DNA of 64,000 nucleotides from Rubrivivax sp. (GCA_030681795.1 JAUXRG010000053.1:62001-126000), one strand, 5' to 3'. Shown: positions 25,494 through 39,012, numbered from the stretch's first letter. Made by a program: numbers and translations. The notes: generated by a model from the sequence alone, not told the origin.

Positions 25494-26912
25494 ATGAGTC
25501 AAGACCTCTGGCAACGCGGCTGTGAACGCCTCGCTGCCGAGCTGCCTGAGCAGCAATTCAACACCTGGATCCGCCCGCTGGCCGCCTCGCCTGTAGACAG
25601 CGGCAGCATGGCCAATGGCCACGTCGTGGCCGTGCAGGTGCCCAACCGCTTCAAGCTCGACTGGATCCGCACACAGTATGCCGGCCGCATCGAATCGGCC
25701 CTGGCCGAGGTGGCGGGCCACCCGGTGCGCCTGGAACTCACGCTGGCGCCGCGCAACGAGGCGCCAGGCGTGGCGGGCAGCGGCGGCGGCCCCTCGGTGC
25801 CCACCAGCGCCGCCGCTCTGGCCACCCATGCGCTGCAGCGCGCGGCCTCAGGTGCCGCCTTCGGCCCTGCGTCGCCAGCGCCCGCGACCACGCCGCACCG
25901 GCTGAATACCGCGCTCACCTTCGATACGCTGGTGGCTGGCCGAGCCAACCAGATGGCCCGCACGGCGGCCTTGCACGTGGCCGGGGCCCCCGGCGTCATG
26001 TACAACCCGCTCTTCATCTACGGCGGCGTGGGCCTGGGCAAGACGCACCTGGTGCACGCCGTAGGCAATGCCCTGCTCAAGGACAATCCCGGCGCCCGTG
26101 TGCTGTACCTGCACGCCGAGCAGTTCATCAGCGATGTCGTCAAGAACTACCAGCGCAAGACCTTCGACGAGTTGAAGGCCAAGTACCACTCGCTGGACCT
26201 GCTTCTGATCGACGATGTGCAGTTCTTCGCTGGCAAGGACCGCACGCAGGAGGAGTTCTTCAACGCCTTAGAGGCCCTGCTGACCAAGCGCGCCCACATC
26301 ATCATGACCAGCGACACCTACCCCAAAGGGCTGGTCGACATCGACGAGCGGCTGACCAGCCGTTTCGACGCCGGGCTCACGGTGGCCATCGAGCCCCCCG
26401 AGCTGGAAATGCGCGTGGCCATCCTGATGCGCAAGGCCACCGCCGAGGGCACCGAGATGCCCGAGGACGTGGCCTTCTTCATCGCCAAGAACGTGCGCGC
26501 CAACGTGCGCGAGCTCGAAGGGGCGCTGCGCAAGGTCCTGGCCTACAGCCGTTTCAGCCACAAAGAGATCAACATCACCCTCGCCCGCGAAGCGCTGAAA
26601 GACCTGCTGAGCATCCAGAACCGGCAGATCGGCGTGGAGAATATCCAGAAGACCGTGGCCGACTTCTACAAGATCAAGGTCGCCGATATGTACAGCAAGA
26701 AGCGCCCGGCCAGCATCGCCCGCCCGCGCCAGATCGCCATGTACTTGGCCAAGGACATGACCAAGAAGAGCCTGCCCGAAATCGGTGAGCTCTTCGGCGG
26801 ACGCGACCACACCACCGTGCTGCACGCCGTGCGCAAGATCGGCGCCGAGCGCACCACCAACCCCGAACTGAACCAGCAGTTGCACGTCCTGGAGCAGACG
26901 CTCAAGGGCTGA
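25494..26912 (+). CDS. dnaA: Chromosomal replication initiator DnaA
   Basis: The protein has 472 residues. Domain I starts [21 protein letters not shown] Pro/Ala-rich domain II spans about residues 85-140. The AAA+ domain III has [16 protein letters not shown] (Walker A, near residue 178) and [19 protein letters not shown] (Walker B). Domain IV ends with the helix-turn-helix segment [14 protein letters not shown]. It binds DnaA boxes and opens the origin. The ATG at 25494 was chosen over TTG 25374 because family members start at domain I, and the upstream part contains the promoter and DnaA box. Confidence 0.98.
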   Translation: MSQDLWQRGCERLAAELPEQQFNTWIRPLAASPVDSGSMANGHVVAVQVPNRFKLDWIRTQYAGRIESALAEVAGHPVRLELTLAPRNEAPGVAGSGGGPSVPTSAAALATHALQRAASGAAFGPASPAPATTPHRLNTALTFDTLVAGRANQMARTAALHVAGAPGVMYNPLFIYGGVGLGKTHLVHAVGNALLKDNPGARVLYLHAEQFISDVVKNYQRKTFDELKAKYHSLDLLLIDDVQFFAGKDRTQEEFFNALEALLTKRAHIIMTSDTYPKGLVDIDERLTSRFDAGLTVAIEPPELEMRVAILMRKATAEGTEMPEDVAFFIAKNVRANVRELEGALRKVLAYSRFSHKEINITLAREALKDLLSIQNRQIGVENIQKTVADFYKIKVADMYSKKRPASIARPRQIAMYLAKDMTKKSLPEIGELFGGRDHTTVLHAVRKIGAERTTNPELNQQLHVLEQTLKG

Positions 26913-27163
26913 TCGATGGGCCCTCACGAGCCCGGACAGCCGTTCCCGAAAAGCCTGTGGAGAAAACAAGCACAACGCGCCTCTTGTCCACAGCCGCTCG
27001 CCGCTCCCGCGCTTTGTCCCCATTTCCGGTGCAGCGGGCGCGGCCCCTGGCACACAGGGTTCACAGCGGCATAAAGCCTTGATGGAAAAGGCGAAAATGG
27101 GGTTGTCCCCAGCCAGGGCACCGCTCTACTACTGCCACAACATCTAAAAAGAGAGAGGAAGAC
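26913..27163. other. dnaA-dnaN spacer with DnaA-box-like sites
   Basis: This gap of 251 bases holds TGTGGAGAA (26956-26964) and TTGTCCACA (26984-26992), each one mismatch from the DnaA-box consensus. Several further CCACA/TGTGG-like or CCCCA runs lie at 27020-27150. No gene is seen. In several bacteria the origin lies in this gap. It also carries the dnaN leader, with AGAGAGAGGAAG before the dnaN start. Confidence 0.5.
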
Positions 27164-30972
<3,809 letters not shown>

Positions 30973-31211
30973 AGTGAAGGCACCCGGCACAAAGTCTGGT
31001 TTAGGTCAATCGTCACCCAACGGCGCAGGTTTACGCTCTCGGCCCAGAAGAAACGCCTGAAACGCCCGGAGCGGTCCGTCGTTCGATTCCGCAAGTCAAT
31101 GGTCCCCAATTCGTACTTTTCGTCGCCCATGAGGGATGGGATGCCACGGGCCCCCCGCACCGCCGGCCAGCGGGTGCCGCCGGGCCGCCGGTGCCCCATC
31201 GGGTTCGTGCG
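30973..31211. other. Spacer between gyrB and menF
   Basis: This 239-base gap has less GC than the flanks between about 31000 and 31120. It has a leftward open frame with no recognisable protein character, which I do not accept as a gene. It should hold the promoter of the men operon, but I cannot name a convincing -35/-10 pair. Confidence 0.3.
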
Positions 31212-32489
31212 ATGAACGCCGCCGTCCTGACCGATTGCGCGCTGCAGCTGTGCTCGGCCGCGGTCGAGGTCGCACCGCTGCCGCCGGAGCGCCTGCTGGC
31301 GATGTCCGCGGACCCCATCGCCGCCTTCATTGCCCCGGGGGGCGAGGCCTGGGTCGGCCTGGGTGCCGCGCGCTGGCTGCCGGCCGGCTCGGTCGACGCC
31401 TCCGCGCTGTGGGCCGGGTTGCTGGACGAAAGCCCGTCTGCCCCGGCGCCCGTCGCGCTGGGGGCCTGGCCCTATCGCGCGGGCGAGAGGCCCGATGCGC
31501 TGTGGCAGGGCCTGGTGCCTGCCGGGGTGATGCTGCCGCAGCGCCTGTACGTGCAGCGGGGGGGCCGCGCCTGGTGGCGCCTGACCCTGCCGGTGTCGGA
31601 CGCCATGGCCCTGCCGGTGCGCCTGGCGCGCGAAGAGGCGGCCCTGGCGGTCCTGGCCCACGCCGAGGCGCAGCCGCTGCCCGCGCTGCATGCGCTGGGC
31701 GAGGGGGGCGCGCCGGCGCATTACGCCCAGGCCGTGGCCCAGGCCGTCGCGCGCATCCGCGGCGGCGAACTCGTCAAGGTCGTCCTGGCGCGCCGCGGCG
31801 CCGTCACCTTCGACAGCGCCCCGCAGCCGGCCGCCTTGCTGGCCAGCCTGGGGGCACGCCACCCCGATTGCGTGCGCTATGCCTGGCGCCGCGCAGGCAA
31901 GACCTGGCTGGGCGCGACGCCGGAAACGCTGGTGCGGCTGGACGGCCGCACGCTGCGCACGCAGGCTCTGGCGGGCACGCGCACCACGGAGCTCGCCGCC
32001 GAGTTGCTGGACTCGGTCAAGGACCGCCACGAGCACGCCATCGTCGTCGAAGCGCTGCGCGGCGCGCTGGCCCCGCTCACCGAGCGGCTGTCGCCCCCCT
32101 GCGAGCCCGTGATCCGCCACCTGCGCGGCCTGGCACACCTGCACACGCCGCTGGAAGCCACCTTGCGCGCCGAGGTCGATTTCCTGCGCCTGGTGCAGGC
32201 CCTGCACCCGACGCCGGCCGTCTGCGGCCTGCCCAGGGAGCGCGCCGCAGCCTTGCTGGCGGCGCTCGAGCCCGAGCCGCGAGGCCTCTACGCCGGGCCT
32301 TTCATGCGCCTGTCGCCCTACGGTGAAGGCCACGCGGTGGTGTCTTTGCGCGGCGCGGTGGTCGAGGGCCGCATCGCGGTGCTGCCGGCCGGCGCCGGCA
32401 TCGTCGAAGGCTCCGACGGTGACGCTGAACTGGCCGAAACCCAGGTCAAGCAGCGCAGCGTGCTGGACGCCTTCGAGGGCCGGCGTTGA
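31212..32489 (+). CDS. menF: Isochorismate synthase MenF
   Basis: The protein has 425 residues. The chorismate-binding core is clear: GGELVKVVLARR, GATPETLVRL with LRTQALAGTRTTE, the LHPTPAVCGLPRERAAALL motif, YAGPFMRLSPYGEG, and the C-terminal LPAGAGIVEGSDGDAELAET. It converts chorismate to isochorismate, the first step of menaquinone synthesis. EntC-type siderophore enzymes share these motifs. The following menD, menH and menB genes decide for MenF. The ATG at 31212 was chosen. Its stop overlaps the TTG start of menD. Confidence 0.92.
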   Translation: MNAAVLTDCALQLCSAAVEVAPLPPERLLAMSADPIAAFIAPGGEAWVGLGAARWLPAGSVDASALWAGLLDESPSAPAPVALGAWPYRAGERPDALWQGLVPAGVMLPQRLYVQRGGRAWWRLTLPVSDAMALPVRLAREEAALAVLAHAEAQPLPALHALGEGGAPAHYAQAVAQAVARIRGGELVKVVLARRGAVTFDSAPQPAALLASLGARHPDCVRYAWRRAGKTWLGATPETLVRLDGRTLRTQALAGTRTTELAAELLDSVKDRHEHAIVVEALRGALAPLTERLSPPCEPVIRHLRGLAHLHTPLEATLRAEVDFLRLVQALHPTPAVCGLPRERAAALLAALEPEPRGLYAGPFMRLSPYGEGHAVVSLRGAVVEGRIAVLPAGAGIVEGSDGDAELAETQVKQRSVLDAFEGRR

Positions 32490-34300
32490 CGCGCACGGCC
32501 GACGACTTGCACAGCGCCTGGGCGCGCCTGTTTGCGGCTTCGCTGGCGCAGTGCGGCGTGGCCCACGCCGTCATCAGCCCGGGTTCGCGGTCGACGCCGC
32601 TGGCGCTGGCGCTGGCTGCGCAGCTGCCCAGCACGGTGCTGCACGATGAACGCGTGGCCGCCTTCTTCGCCCTGGGCCAGGCGCGTGCCAGCGGCCGCGT
32701 CAGCGTCGTGCTGGCCACCAGCGGCAGCGCGCCGGGCCATTGGCTGCCGGCGGTGATGGAGGCGCGCGAAGCCGGCCTGCCGCTGCTGCTGCTCAGCGCC
32801 GACCGGCCCTGGGAGGTGCAGCAGGCGCAGGCCGCGCAGACGGTGGACCAGCAGCGCCTCTTCGGCCACCACGCCAATGCCTACTTCGAACTCGGCGTGC
32901 CTGACGACCACCCTGCAGCGCTGCGCGCCGTGCCGCGCCTCGCCGCGCAGGCCGTGCTGGCCACGCGCTACCCCTTGGCGGGCGCCGTACAGGTGAATGC
33001 CCACTTTCGCAAACCGCTAGAACCACAGCCCAGCGACGGCCAGGAGCCCTGGCGGCCGCGGCTGGAGGCCCTGGCCCGTGCCGGCGCCCCGCGGCTATTC
33101 GCGCCGCAAGCCGCGCCGCACCCTGACGCGGTGGCTGAGATCGTGGCGCGGGTGCGCGCCGCGCCGCGCGGGGTGCTGGTCGCCGGGCCCTTGCCGGCGG
33201 TGCAGGCGGCCGAGCTGCGCGCGGCGGTGCTGCGCTTCGTGGCCGCCAGCGGCTATGTGCTGCTCGCCGAAGCCACCAGCCAGCTGCGCTTCGGGCTGCC
33301 CGCGCAGACGCAATCCCAGGTGGTCGGTGCCTTCGACGCGCTGCTGCGTTCGCCGGTATTGCGCCAGCGCCTGCGCCCCGACCTGGCGCTCGAAATCGGC
33401 GCCCCCGCGGTCTCGGCGCAGTGGTTGGCATGGACGGACAGCGAGCAGGCTCCGGCGCGCCTGGTGCTCCCCGGTGAGCGCCCGGCCGACCCCGCCGGCG
33501 GCGCGCTGGGCATGTGGCTGGGCCCGGTGGCGGCCTTGCTCGAGGCCGCTGCGGCACAGCTCGAGGCCCTGCCCGAAGCCGGCGCCGCAGGTCGCGCAGC
33601 GGCCACCGCGTACGCACTGGACTGGCAGTCTGCCGAGGCGGCCGCCTGGCGGGCGCGGCAGCGCGCGAATGCCGTGGCCGACGACGCGCCGCTGCAGGAG
33701 CACGATATCGCCGCCGTGCTGCGCGCCGCGCTGCCGGCCGGCGCGGTGCTGGCCATAGGCAATTCCAGCCCGGTGCGCGATCTCGACCACGACCTGCCGC
33801 CCGACGGCGTGCCGCTGGGCGTGCTGCACCAGCGCGGCGCCGCGGGCATCGACGGCGGCGTGGCCGGCGCCGCCGGTGCGCGCAGCGTGCTCGAGCCGCC
33901 CATGGCCCTGCTGCTGGGCGACGTGGCGCTGCTGCACGACGCCGGCGGCCTGGCCGCGGCGGCCGCGGTGCGCGGGCCACTGGCCCTCGTCGTCGTCAAC
34001 AACGACGGCGGGCGCATCTTCGAGCGCCTGCCGCTGGGGGGCGACGACGCGCTGGCGGCGGCGCGCGAGCGGCTCTTCGTGGCGCCGCATGGGCGCAGCT
34101 TCGATGGCCTGGCCGCCACCTGGGGGCTGGGCTATGCACGCGTGGCCACCGCCCAGGCCCTGGGCCGAGCCCTGGCGCAAGCCCTGGCGGCCGACCGCGC
34201 CGTGCTTATCGAGGCGCGCGTCGCGCCGGGTGGCAGCGCGCGCCGCGCCACGCTGCTGGCGGCGATGGCCGAGGCCGCCGAGCAGGCCCTGGCCCCGTGA
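32486..34300 (+). CDS. menD: 2-succinyl-5-enolpyruvyl-6-hydroxy-3-cyclohexene-1-carboxylate synthase MenD
   Basis: The protein has 604 residues. The ThDP-enzyme fold is shown by PGSRSTPLALALAAQL at the N-terminus, HDERVAAFFALG (the ThDP-activating Glu), SADRPWEVQQAQAAQTVDQ, and in the C-terminal part DGGVAGAAG, LLLGDVALLHDAGGL and VVVNNDGGRIFERLP. It adds the succinyl-semialdehyde unit from 2-oxoglutarate to isochorismate. The start is a TTG that overlaps the menF stop (TTGA), a rare but clearly coupled arrangement. Its own stop overlaps the menH GTG start. Confidence 0.95.
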   Translation: MTRTADDLHSAWARLFAASLAQCGVAHAVISPGSRSTPLALALAAQLPSTVLHDERVAAFFALGQARASGRVSVVLATSGSAPGHWLPAVMEAREAGLPLLLLSADRPWEVQQAQAAQTVDQQRLFGHHANAYFELGVPDDHPAALRAVPRLAAQAVLATRYPLAGAVQVNAHFRKPLEPQPSDGQEPWRPRLEALARAGAPRLFAPQAAPHPDAVAEIVARVRAAPRGVLVAGPLPAVQAAELRAAVLRFVAASGYVLLAEATSQLRFGLPAQTQSQVVGAFDALLRSPVLRQRLRPDLALEIGAPAVSAQWLAWTDSEQAPARLVLPGERPADPAGGALGMWLGPVAALLEAAAAQLEALPEAGAAGRAAATAYALDWQSAEAAAWRARQRANAVADDAPLQEHDIAAVLRAALPAGAVLAIGNSSPVRDLDHDLPPDGVPLGVLHQRGAAGIDGGVAGAAGARSVLEPPMALLLGDVALLHDAGGLAAAAAVRGPLALVVVNNDGGRIFERLPLGGDDALAAARERLFVAPHGRSFDGLAATWGLGYARVATAQALGRALAQALAADRAVLIEARVAPGGSARRATLLAAMAEAAEQALAP

Positions 34301-35214
34301 CGGCCAGGCGTGGCGGAGCTGGCCGCGGACTGAGCGGCAGAGCTGACGGCGGAGCTAGCGGCGGAGCTAGCAGCGGAGCGAGCGGCCACGCCAGCAGTCC
34401 GCCCGAAGGCCGCGCGGGCGACGCCACGGGCGGCGGGCCGTCGGGGCTGAGCTTCCCGCCCAAAGGTGCGGGCGGCCCGCCGCTGCTGCTGCTGCACGGC
34501 TTTCTAGGCTCGCCCTCGGCCTGGGGGGCCGTGCTCGCCGCCCTGCCGCGGCATGGCCCGGCCTGGTGCCCGTGGTTGCCCGGCCACGGCCCGGCCCGGG
34601 GCGCGTCGGCGTTGCCGGCGAGCTGGGACGAAGCAGCGCAGGCCCTGGCCGCAAGCCTGCCGGCCGGCGCCCTGCTCGCCGGCTATTCGCTGGGCGCGCG
34701 GCTGGCCCTGGCCGCCACGCTGCGGCGCCCGGGCCGCGCCAGCGCCACCTTGCTGGTCGGCGGCCATGTGGGCCTGGCCGACCAAGCCGAGCGCACAGCG
34801 CGCCTGGCGCAAGACGCCGCGCGTGCGGCCGCCCTGCGCACTGGGAGCCTGGCCGCCTTCGTCGCGGCCTGGGAAGCTCTGCCCCTCTTCGCCACCCAGC
34901 GTGCTTTGCCGCCGGCGCAGCAGGCGCCGCAGCGCGCCGCGCGCCTGGCGCACGACCCGCAGGCGCTGGCCTGGGCCTTCGAGGTCGCCGGCCTGGCGCA
35001 GATGCCCGATCTGCGCCAGGCCGTCGCGGCGGCGCGCCAGCCGCTGCGCTTCCTGACCGGCGAACTCGACACTCGCTTCAGCGCGCTGGCCGCGTCGCTG
35101 GCGCGGCCGCCGTGGGTCGCGCACGGGCTCGTCCCCGGAGCCGGCCACAACCTGCTGCTGGAGGCGCCCGCGGCTGTGGCAGCATCGCTGGCTGCATTGA
35201 TGGAGACACCATGA
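34297..35214 (+). CDS. menH: 2-succinyl-6-hydroxy-2,4-cyclohexadiene-1-carboxylate synthase MenH, extended N-terminus
   Basis: The protein has 305 residues against about 250 for the family. The alpha/beta-hydrolase core begins near residue 60 with [15 protein letters not shown]. The nucleophile Ser is in [11 protein letters not shown], and the catalytic His in [11 protein letters not shown] near the end. It removes pyruvate from the MenD product. The first 58 residues are Gly/Ser/Ala-rich, encoded by a run of near-repeats of a GGCGGAGCTAGC-like unit around 34335-34390. The GTG at 34297 overlaps the menD stop, so the extension may be real. A start nearer the core is possible but I see no good site. 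It overlaps menB by four bases. Confidence 0.88.
   Translation: MTARRGGAGRGLSGRADGGASGGASSGASGHASSPPEGRAGDATGGGPSGLSFPPKGAGGPPLLLLHGFLGSPSAWGAVLAALPRHGPAWCPWLPGHGPARGASALPASWDEAAQALAASLPAGALLAGYSLGARLALAATLRRPGRASATLLVGGHVGLADQAERTARLAQDAARAAALRTGSLAAFVAAWEALPLFATQRALPPAQQAPQRAARLAHDPQALAWAFEVAGLAQMPDLRQAVAAARQPLRFLTGELDTRFSALAASLARPPWVAHGLVPGAGHNLLLEAPAAVAASLAALMETP
34330..34392 (+). repeat. Short tandem near-repeats in the menH 5' end
   Basis: Units close to GGCGGAGCTAGC are repeated four to five times in imperfect tandem (GCAGAGCTGACG, GCGGAGCTAGCG, GCGGAGCTAGCA, GCGGAGCGAGCG). They encode Gly-Ala-Ser steps in the N-terminal extension of MenH. The length may vary between strains. Confidence 0.6.
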
Positions 35215-36035
35215 CCGAGGTCAACTGGACCCTGTGCGACCACGGCTACACCGACGTGGTCTACGACAAAGCCGAGGGCATCGCCCGCATCACGATCAAC
35301 CGCCCCGAGGTGCGCAACGCCTTCCGCCCGCTCACCGTGCAGGAGATGCAGCACGCCTTCGCCGACGCGCGCGACGACGGCGAGATCGGCGTGGTCGTCC
35401 TGCGCGGCGCCGGCGAGCACGCCTTCTGCTCCGGCGGCGACCAGCGCGTTCGCGGCGAAGGCGGCTATGTCGGCGACGATGGCGTGCCGCGGCTCAACGT
35501 GCTCGACCTGCAGCGCCAGATCCGCACCCTGCCCAAACCGGTGATCGCTTCGGTGGCCGGCTACGCCATCGGCGGCGGCCATGTGCTGCACATGATCTGC
35601 GACCTCACCATCGCCGCCGACAACGCGCGCTTCGGCCAGACCGGCCCGCGCGTGGGCAGCTTCGACGGTGGCTACGGCGCGAGCTATATGGCGCGCATCG
35701 TCGGCCAGAAAAAGGCGCGCGAGATCTGGTTCCTGTGCCGCCAGTACGACGCCACGCAGGCGCTGCAGATGGGCTTGGTCAATACGGTGGTGCCGCTGGC
35801 GCAACTGGAGGCCGAGACCGTGCAGTGGGCGCGCGAGATGCTCGTCAACAGCCCCACCGCGCTGCGCTTCCTGAAGGCCGCGCTGAACGCCGACTGCGAC
35901 GGCCAGGCCGGCCTGCAGGAACTCGCCGGCAGCGCCACCTTGCTTTTCTACCAGAGCGAGGAAGGCCAGGAAGGCAAGCGCGCCTACTTGGAGAAGCGCA
36001 AGCCCGACTTCAAGAAGTTCAAGCGTTTTCCTTAG
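35211..36035 (+). CDS. menB: 1,4-dihydroxy-2-naphthoyl-CoA synthase MenB
   Basis: The protein has 274 residues. The crotonase fold carries MenB-specific motifs: [57 protein letters not shown], and [20 protein letters not shown]. The C-terminal end FKKFKRFP is also typical. It closes the second ring of naphthoquinone from o-succinylbenzoyl-CoA. The ATG at 35211 overlaps the menH stop. In the enterobacterial order menC should follow directly. Here a GIY-YIG gene lies between them. Confidence 0.97.
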   Translation: MTEVNWTLCDHGYTDVVYDKAEGIARITINRPEVRNAFRPLTVQEMQHAFADARDDGEIGVVVLRGAGEHAFCSGGDQRVRGEGGYVGDDGVPRLNVLDLQRQIRTLPKPVIASVAGYAIGGGHVLHMICDLTIAADNARFGQTGPRVGSFDGGYGASYMARIVGQKKAREIWFLCRQYDATQALQMGLVNTVVPLAQLEAETVQWAREMLVNSPTALRFLKAALNADCDGQAGLQELAGSATLLFYQSEEGQEGKRAYLEKRKPDFKKFKRFP

Positions 36036-36092
36036 GCCGCGGGAGGGGTTGTCGGGGCGGCCATGCCCGTTGGGCGCGCTCTATAGTCAAAA

Positions 36093-36941
36093 ATGACCTC
36101 GGCCACCATCAAGCTCTTCCTTCCCCACGGAGACGCGCGCCGTCTCCGCGTTGGCGAAGTCTCGAACTGGACCGGCAAGGCGCTCGCTGCACCGCGTACG
36201 GAACTGGAGGACCTGCTCGCGCGTGACGAGCTGGAAAGCTCGGGTGTGTACTTCCTGCTCGGGGTCAACCCGGACACAGGAGGCAGCCTCGCCTACATCG
36301 GCGAGGCGGAAGTGATCCGGGAGCGCCTGAAGCAGCACAAGGCGAAGGACTTCTGGACTTCGGTCGTCGTATTCGTGAGCAAGGACGAGAACCTCACCAA
36401 GGCACATGTCCGTTATCTTGAAAATCGGCTCCTGCAAGAAGCGAAGGCGGTTGGTCGCTATGCCCTTGAGAATGCGAATTCAAGCAATCCGAAGCTCCCG
36501 GAATCGGACCGCGAGGACATGGAGGTGTACTTGGCGCGCATCCGCCAGGTCTTGCCCGTATTGGGCTCGGACCTGCTCTCGCCCATCGCGGGTTCCGCCA
36601 AGCCGGCGCATCCGCAGCCGATGCTCGTTTGCAAGATCAAGAGCGCACTGGCCACAGGCAGGCGCACGGAAGCGGGCTTCGTGGTTTTCGCCAAGTCAAC
36701 CGCGGTGCTTGCAGTTCGTCCTTCGGCCGAAAGCCAGTACCCGAACACCATTGCTCTGCGCGAGCGCCTCATTCAAGACAAGACCCTCGTCGAAGACGAT
36801 GGCCTGTACGTCTTCACCAAAGACGTCGAGTTCAGCAGCCCGAGTGCCGCCGCCGCGGTGATACATGGTGGAAGCGCAAACGGACTCACTGCCTGGAGAG
36901 ACAAGAATGGCAAGTCTCTCAAGGAGATTGAAGAAACCTAA
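36093..36941 (+). CDS. GIY-YIG nuclease family protein with C-terminal DUF4357-like domain
   Basis: The protein has 282 residues. Residues 50-130 form a GIY-YIG domain: GVYFLLGVNP, then AYIGEAEVIRERL with the catalytic Arg, and YLENRLLQEA with the likely metal-binding Glu. The C-terminus (SSPSAAAAVIHGGSANGLTA, then WRDKNGKSL) matches the DUF4357 type. Such proteins are found in accessory regions, sometimes beside restriction systems, but the target is unknown. The gene is visibly lower in GC than menB and menC and splits them. It is on the same strand and leaves 57 and 78 bases to its neighbours, which suggests an inserted single-gene cargo. Confidence 0.87.
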   Translation: MTSATIKLFLPHGDARRLRVGEVSNWTGKALAAPRTELEDLLARDELESSGVYFLLGVNPDTGGSLAYIGEAEVIRERLKQHKAKDFWTSVVVFVSKDENLTKAHVRYLENRLLQEAKAVGRYALENANSSNPKLPESDREDMEVYLARIRQVLPVLGSDLLSPIAGSAKPAHPQPMLVCKIKSALATGRRTEAGFVVFAKSTAVLAVRPSAESQYPNTIALRERLIQDKTLVEDDGLYVFTKDVEFSSPSAAAAVIHGGSANGLTAWRDKNGKSLKEIEET

Positions 36942-37019
36942 GGCCGTTGAGGCGACGGGCGATGGCATGTCGCTGTCGGCCCGGCCGCACGTCGAGCGCT
37001 CCCGGCGCGAGCGCACTGC

Positions 37020-38120
37020 GTGACAACTTCTGCGTTGCCGCTGCGCCTGTCCCTCGAAGCGCCCCGCCGCCTCGCTGCCGGCACGCTGTTCGTGCGCGGC
37101 ACGCCTCGCCTGCGCGAGGCCGTGCGCATCCGCCTGCACGATGGCCAGGGCACGACGGGCCTGGGCGAAGCGCTGCCACTGCCGGGCTACAGCCGTGACG
37201 ATGCCGACACTGCGTTCGCTGTCCTGACCGAGCTGGCCGACAAGACGCTGGAGGTGCCACGCGAAGCCAGCGGCATCGCGCAGATCGCCGCCACGCTGGC
37301 CCCTTTCGATGCGGCGTTGGTGCGCGCCCCGAGCGCGCGCTTCGCGTTGGAATGCGCGCTGCTGGACCTGCTGTCCCGCCGCGCCGGGCAAAGCGCCGCG
37401 GCCTGGCTGGCAAAAGGTCGACAAAGCCGCGCGCTGCAGCCGGTGGCGGTGAGCGTGCTGCTGCCCGACGACGAAGCCGGCGCCGTGGCCACCGCCGCGC
37501 AGGCCGCCGCGCGCGGCCACACGGTGCTCAAGCTCAAGGTGGCGCGCGCCGACCGCAGCGCGGCGCAGGAAATGGCGCTGCTGGGGGCCGTGCGCGCCGC
37601 AGCCGATGCCGCCGCGCCGGGCGCGGTGCGCTTGCGGCTGGACGCCAACGGCGAGATGGACCCGGCCACGCTGCAGCAGCGGCTGGCCGCCTGGTCGACC
37701 TTCGGTATCGAACTGATCGAAGAACCGCTGGCCGGCGACGCATTGCTGGCACTGCCCGCGCTGCCGCTGCCCTGGGCCGCGGATGAATCGCTGGCCGACC
37801 CGACACGCACCGCCGCGCTGCTCGCGCTGCCGCGCTACCGCGGCCCGGCGGCGCTGGTGCTCAAGCCGGCCATGCTGGGGTTGCTGCGTTGCTTCGGGCT
37901 GGCCGAGGCGGCGGCCGCGCGCCGGCTGGGCGTGATCGTCACGCACAGCCTGGATGGCGACCTCGGCTTTGCCGCGGCTTGCGCGCTGGCGCAGGCCTTG
38001 CCGCAGCCGCCTTGGCCTTGCGGGCTGGCGCCGCATGCGGGGCTGCGCCGAACCGTAGCACCGCAGGCATGGTTGCCGGTGCCCACGGGCTTGGGCCTGG
38101 GGGTGCCCGACTGGGACTGA
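37020..38120 (+). CDS. menC: o-Succinylbenzoate synthase MenC
   Basis: The protein has 366 residues, in the enolase superfamily. The catalytic and metal-binding residues lie in HTVLKLKVARAD (Lys pair), VRLRLDANGEMDP (Asp), IELIEEPL (Glu), WAADESLAD (Asp/Glu) and ALVLKPAMLG (Lys). It dehydrates the MenH product to o-succinylbenzoate. The GTG at 37020 gives a normal N-terminus with LGEALPLPGYSRDD. Part of this gene, its middle motif and its 3' end, is duplicated in decayed form at 45.5 kb. Dipeptide epimerases share the fold, but the men context decides. Confidence 0.9.
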   Translation: MTTSALPLRLSLEAPRRLAAGTLFVRGTPRLREAVRIRLHDGQGTTGLGEALPLPGYSRDDADTAFAVLTELADKTLEVPREASGIAQIAATLAPFDAALVRAPSARFALECALLDLLSRRAGQSAAAWLAKGRQSRALQPVAVSVLLPDDEAGAVATAAQAAARGHTVLKLKVARADRSAAQEMALLGAVRAAADAAAPGAVRLRLDANGEMDPATLQQRLAAWSTFGIELIEEPLAGDALLALPALPLPWAADESLADPTRTAALLALPRYRGPAALVLKPAMLGLLRCFGLAEAAAARRLGVIVTHSLDGDLGFAAACALAQALPQPPWPCGLAPHAGLRRTVAPQAWLPVPTGLGLGVPDWD

Positions 38121-38202
38121 CAGGCCGCATGGTTAGGCGGCGCGCCATTCCGAACCTCGGTTTCAGCCGGCTCCGACAGGCCGTACAGCCGTCGGCGAAA
38201 AA

Positions 38203-39012
38203 CTAGGGGGCGTTGTTATTCTTCAGTTTAACGCTCCAGCCAGATGCGTTATTGAATGTCCAATTGGGCCCGTAGAAGGAGCCTCGCGCAGTTCCCAAAT
38301 CGCCAAAGAGATGAGTGTATATCCAGGCCCTTGCATAGTATTGAACGGATGGATTTCTTCCGAACCCAACATGACTTTGATTGATATTTTCGCCATACCA
38401 TGCATTCGCTTTTGTTGCCTCCTGGTATTTTGCTCTTACAAAATCAGGGGGCACCGTATTATCGAGTGAACCTGAAACGTAAAAGGTGGGGACCAACAGA
38501 TCGGATGATTTTGCAGTATCCAAGGCCGGCATATAGAGCAGAAGACTGGTAATTCTCGGATTCCCGATGGAAGCCAACATGACCCCATTCGCACCTATAG
38601 AATGCCCGATCGCGAGCACCCTGGACGGAATGAGTTTTTGATAATATTCGCTTTTACTGACTCCGTTTTGATCGATGAGCCAATTTACACCGGCGCTGGC
38701 TTTCGAGCCATCTGACTGATATGGGTCTGTGCTGGCAATGACGATGACGCCATGTGACGCCAATGGTATAAGCAGGGCGTCGTAATTCTTTGGGTGGGAG
38801 CCTGATCCAACACAGAAAACAACGATGGGATGAGCGTTGGAACTCAGTGTGATGGGGCGATAGATATAATACGCATTCCCTGGTCCCGTATCAGCAACAA
38901 CGATCGTTGCATAAGGCCCGGTAGCTTCCTCCCAGTTCGCGGAAAAAGCAATAACCGCGTGCAGCATCAAAATCACCATGATGAGGCACTGCTTTGTTAT
39001 AAAATGCTTCAT
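38203..39012 (-). CDS. Secreted alpha/beta hydrolase, AT-rich
   Basis: The protein has 269 residues. A signal peptide covers residues 1-24. The nucleophile elbow GHSIGANGVM and a preceding oxyanion region (VVFCVGSGSHPKNYD) mark a cutinase/lipase/chlorophyllase-like alpha/beta hydrolase. The likely acid is in SGSLDNTVPP and the likely His in NINQSHVGF. The coding sequence is strikingly richer in A and T, with ATA, AAT and TTA codons rare in neighbours, so it was probably acquired from a lower-GC source. AGAAGGAGA lies before the ATG. It faces menC tail to tail. The substrate is unknown. Confidence 0.85.
   Translation of the reverse strand: MKHFITKQCLIMVILMLHAVIAFSANWEEATGPYATIVVADTGPGNAYYIYRPITLSSNAHPIVVFCVGSGSHPKNYDALLIPLASHGVIVIASTDPYQSDGSKASAGVNWLIDQNGVSKSEYYQKLIPSRVLAIGHSIGANGVMLASIGNPRITSLLLYMPALDTAKSSDLLVPTFYVSGSLDNTVPPDFVRAKYQEATKANAWYGENINQSHVGFGRNPSVQYYARAWIYTHLFGDLGTARGSFYGPNWTFNNASGWSVKLKNNNAP

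Noticed and set aside
31031..31330. Leftward frame between gyrB and menF
   Set aside because: It overlaps the menF start, lacks a ribosome-binding site and has no protein character.
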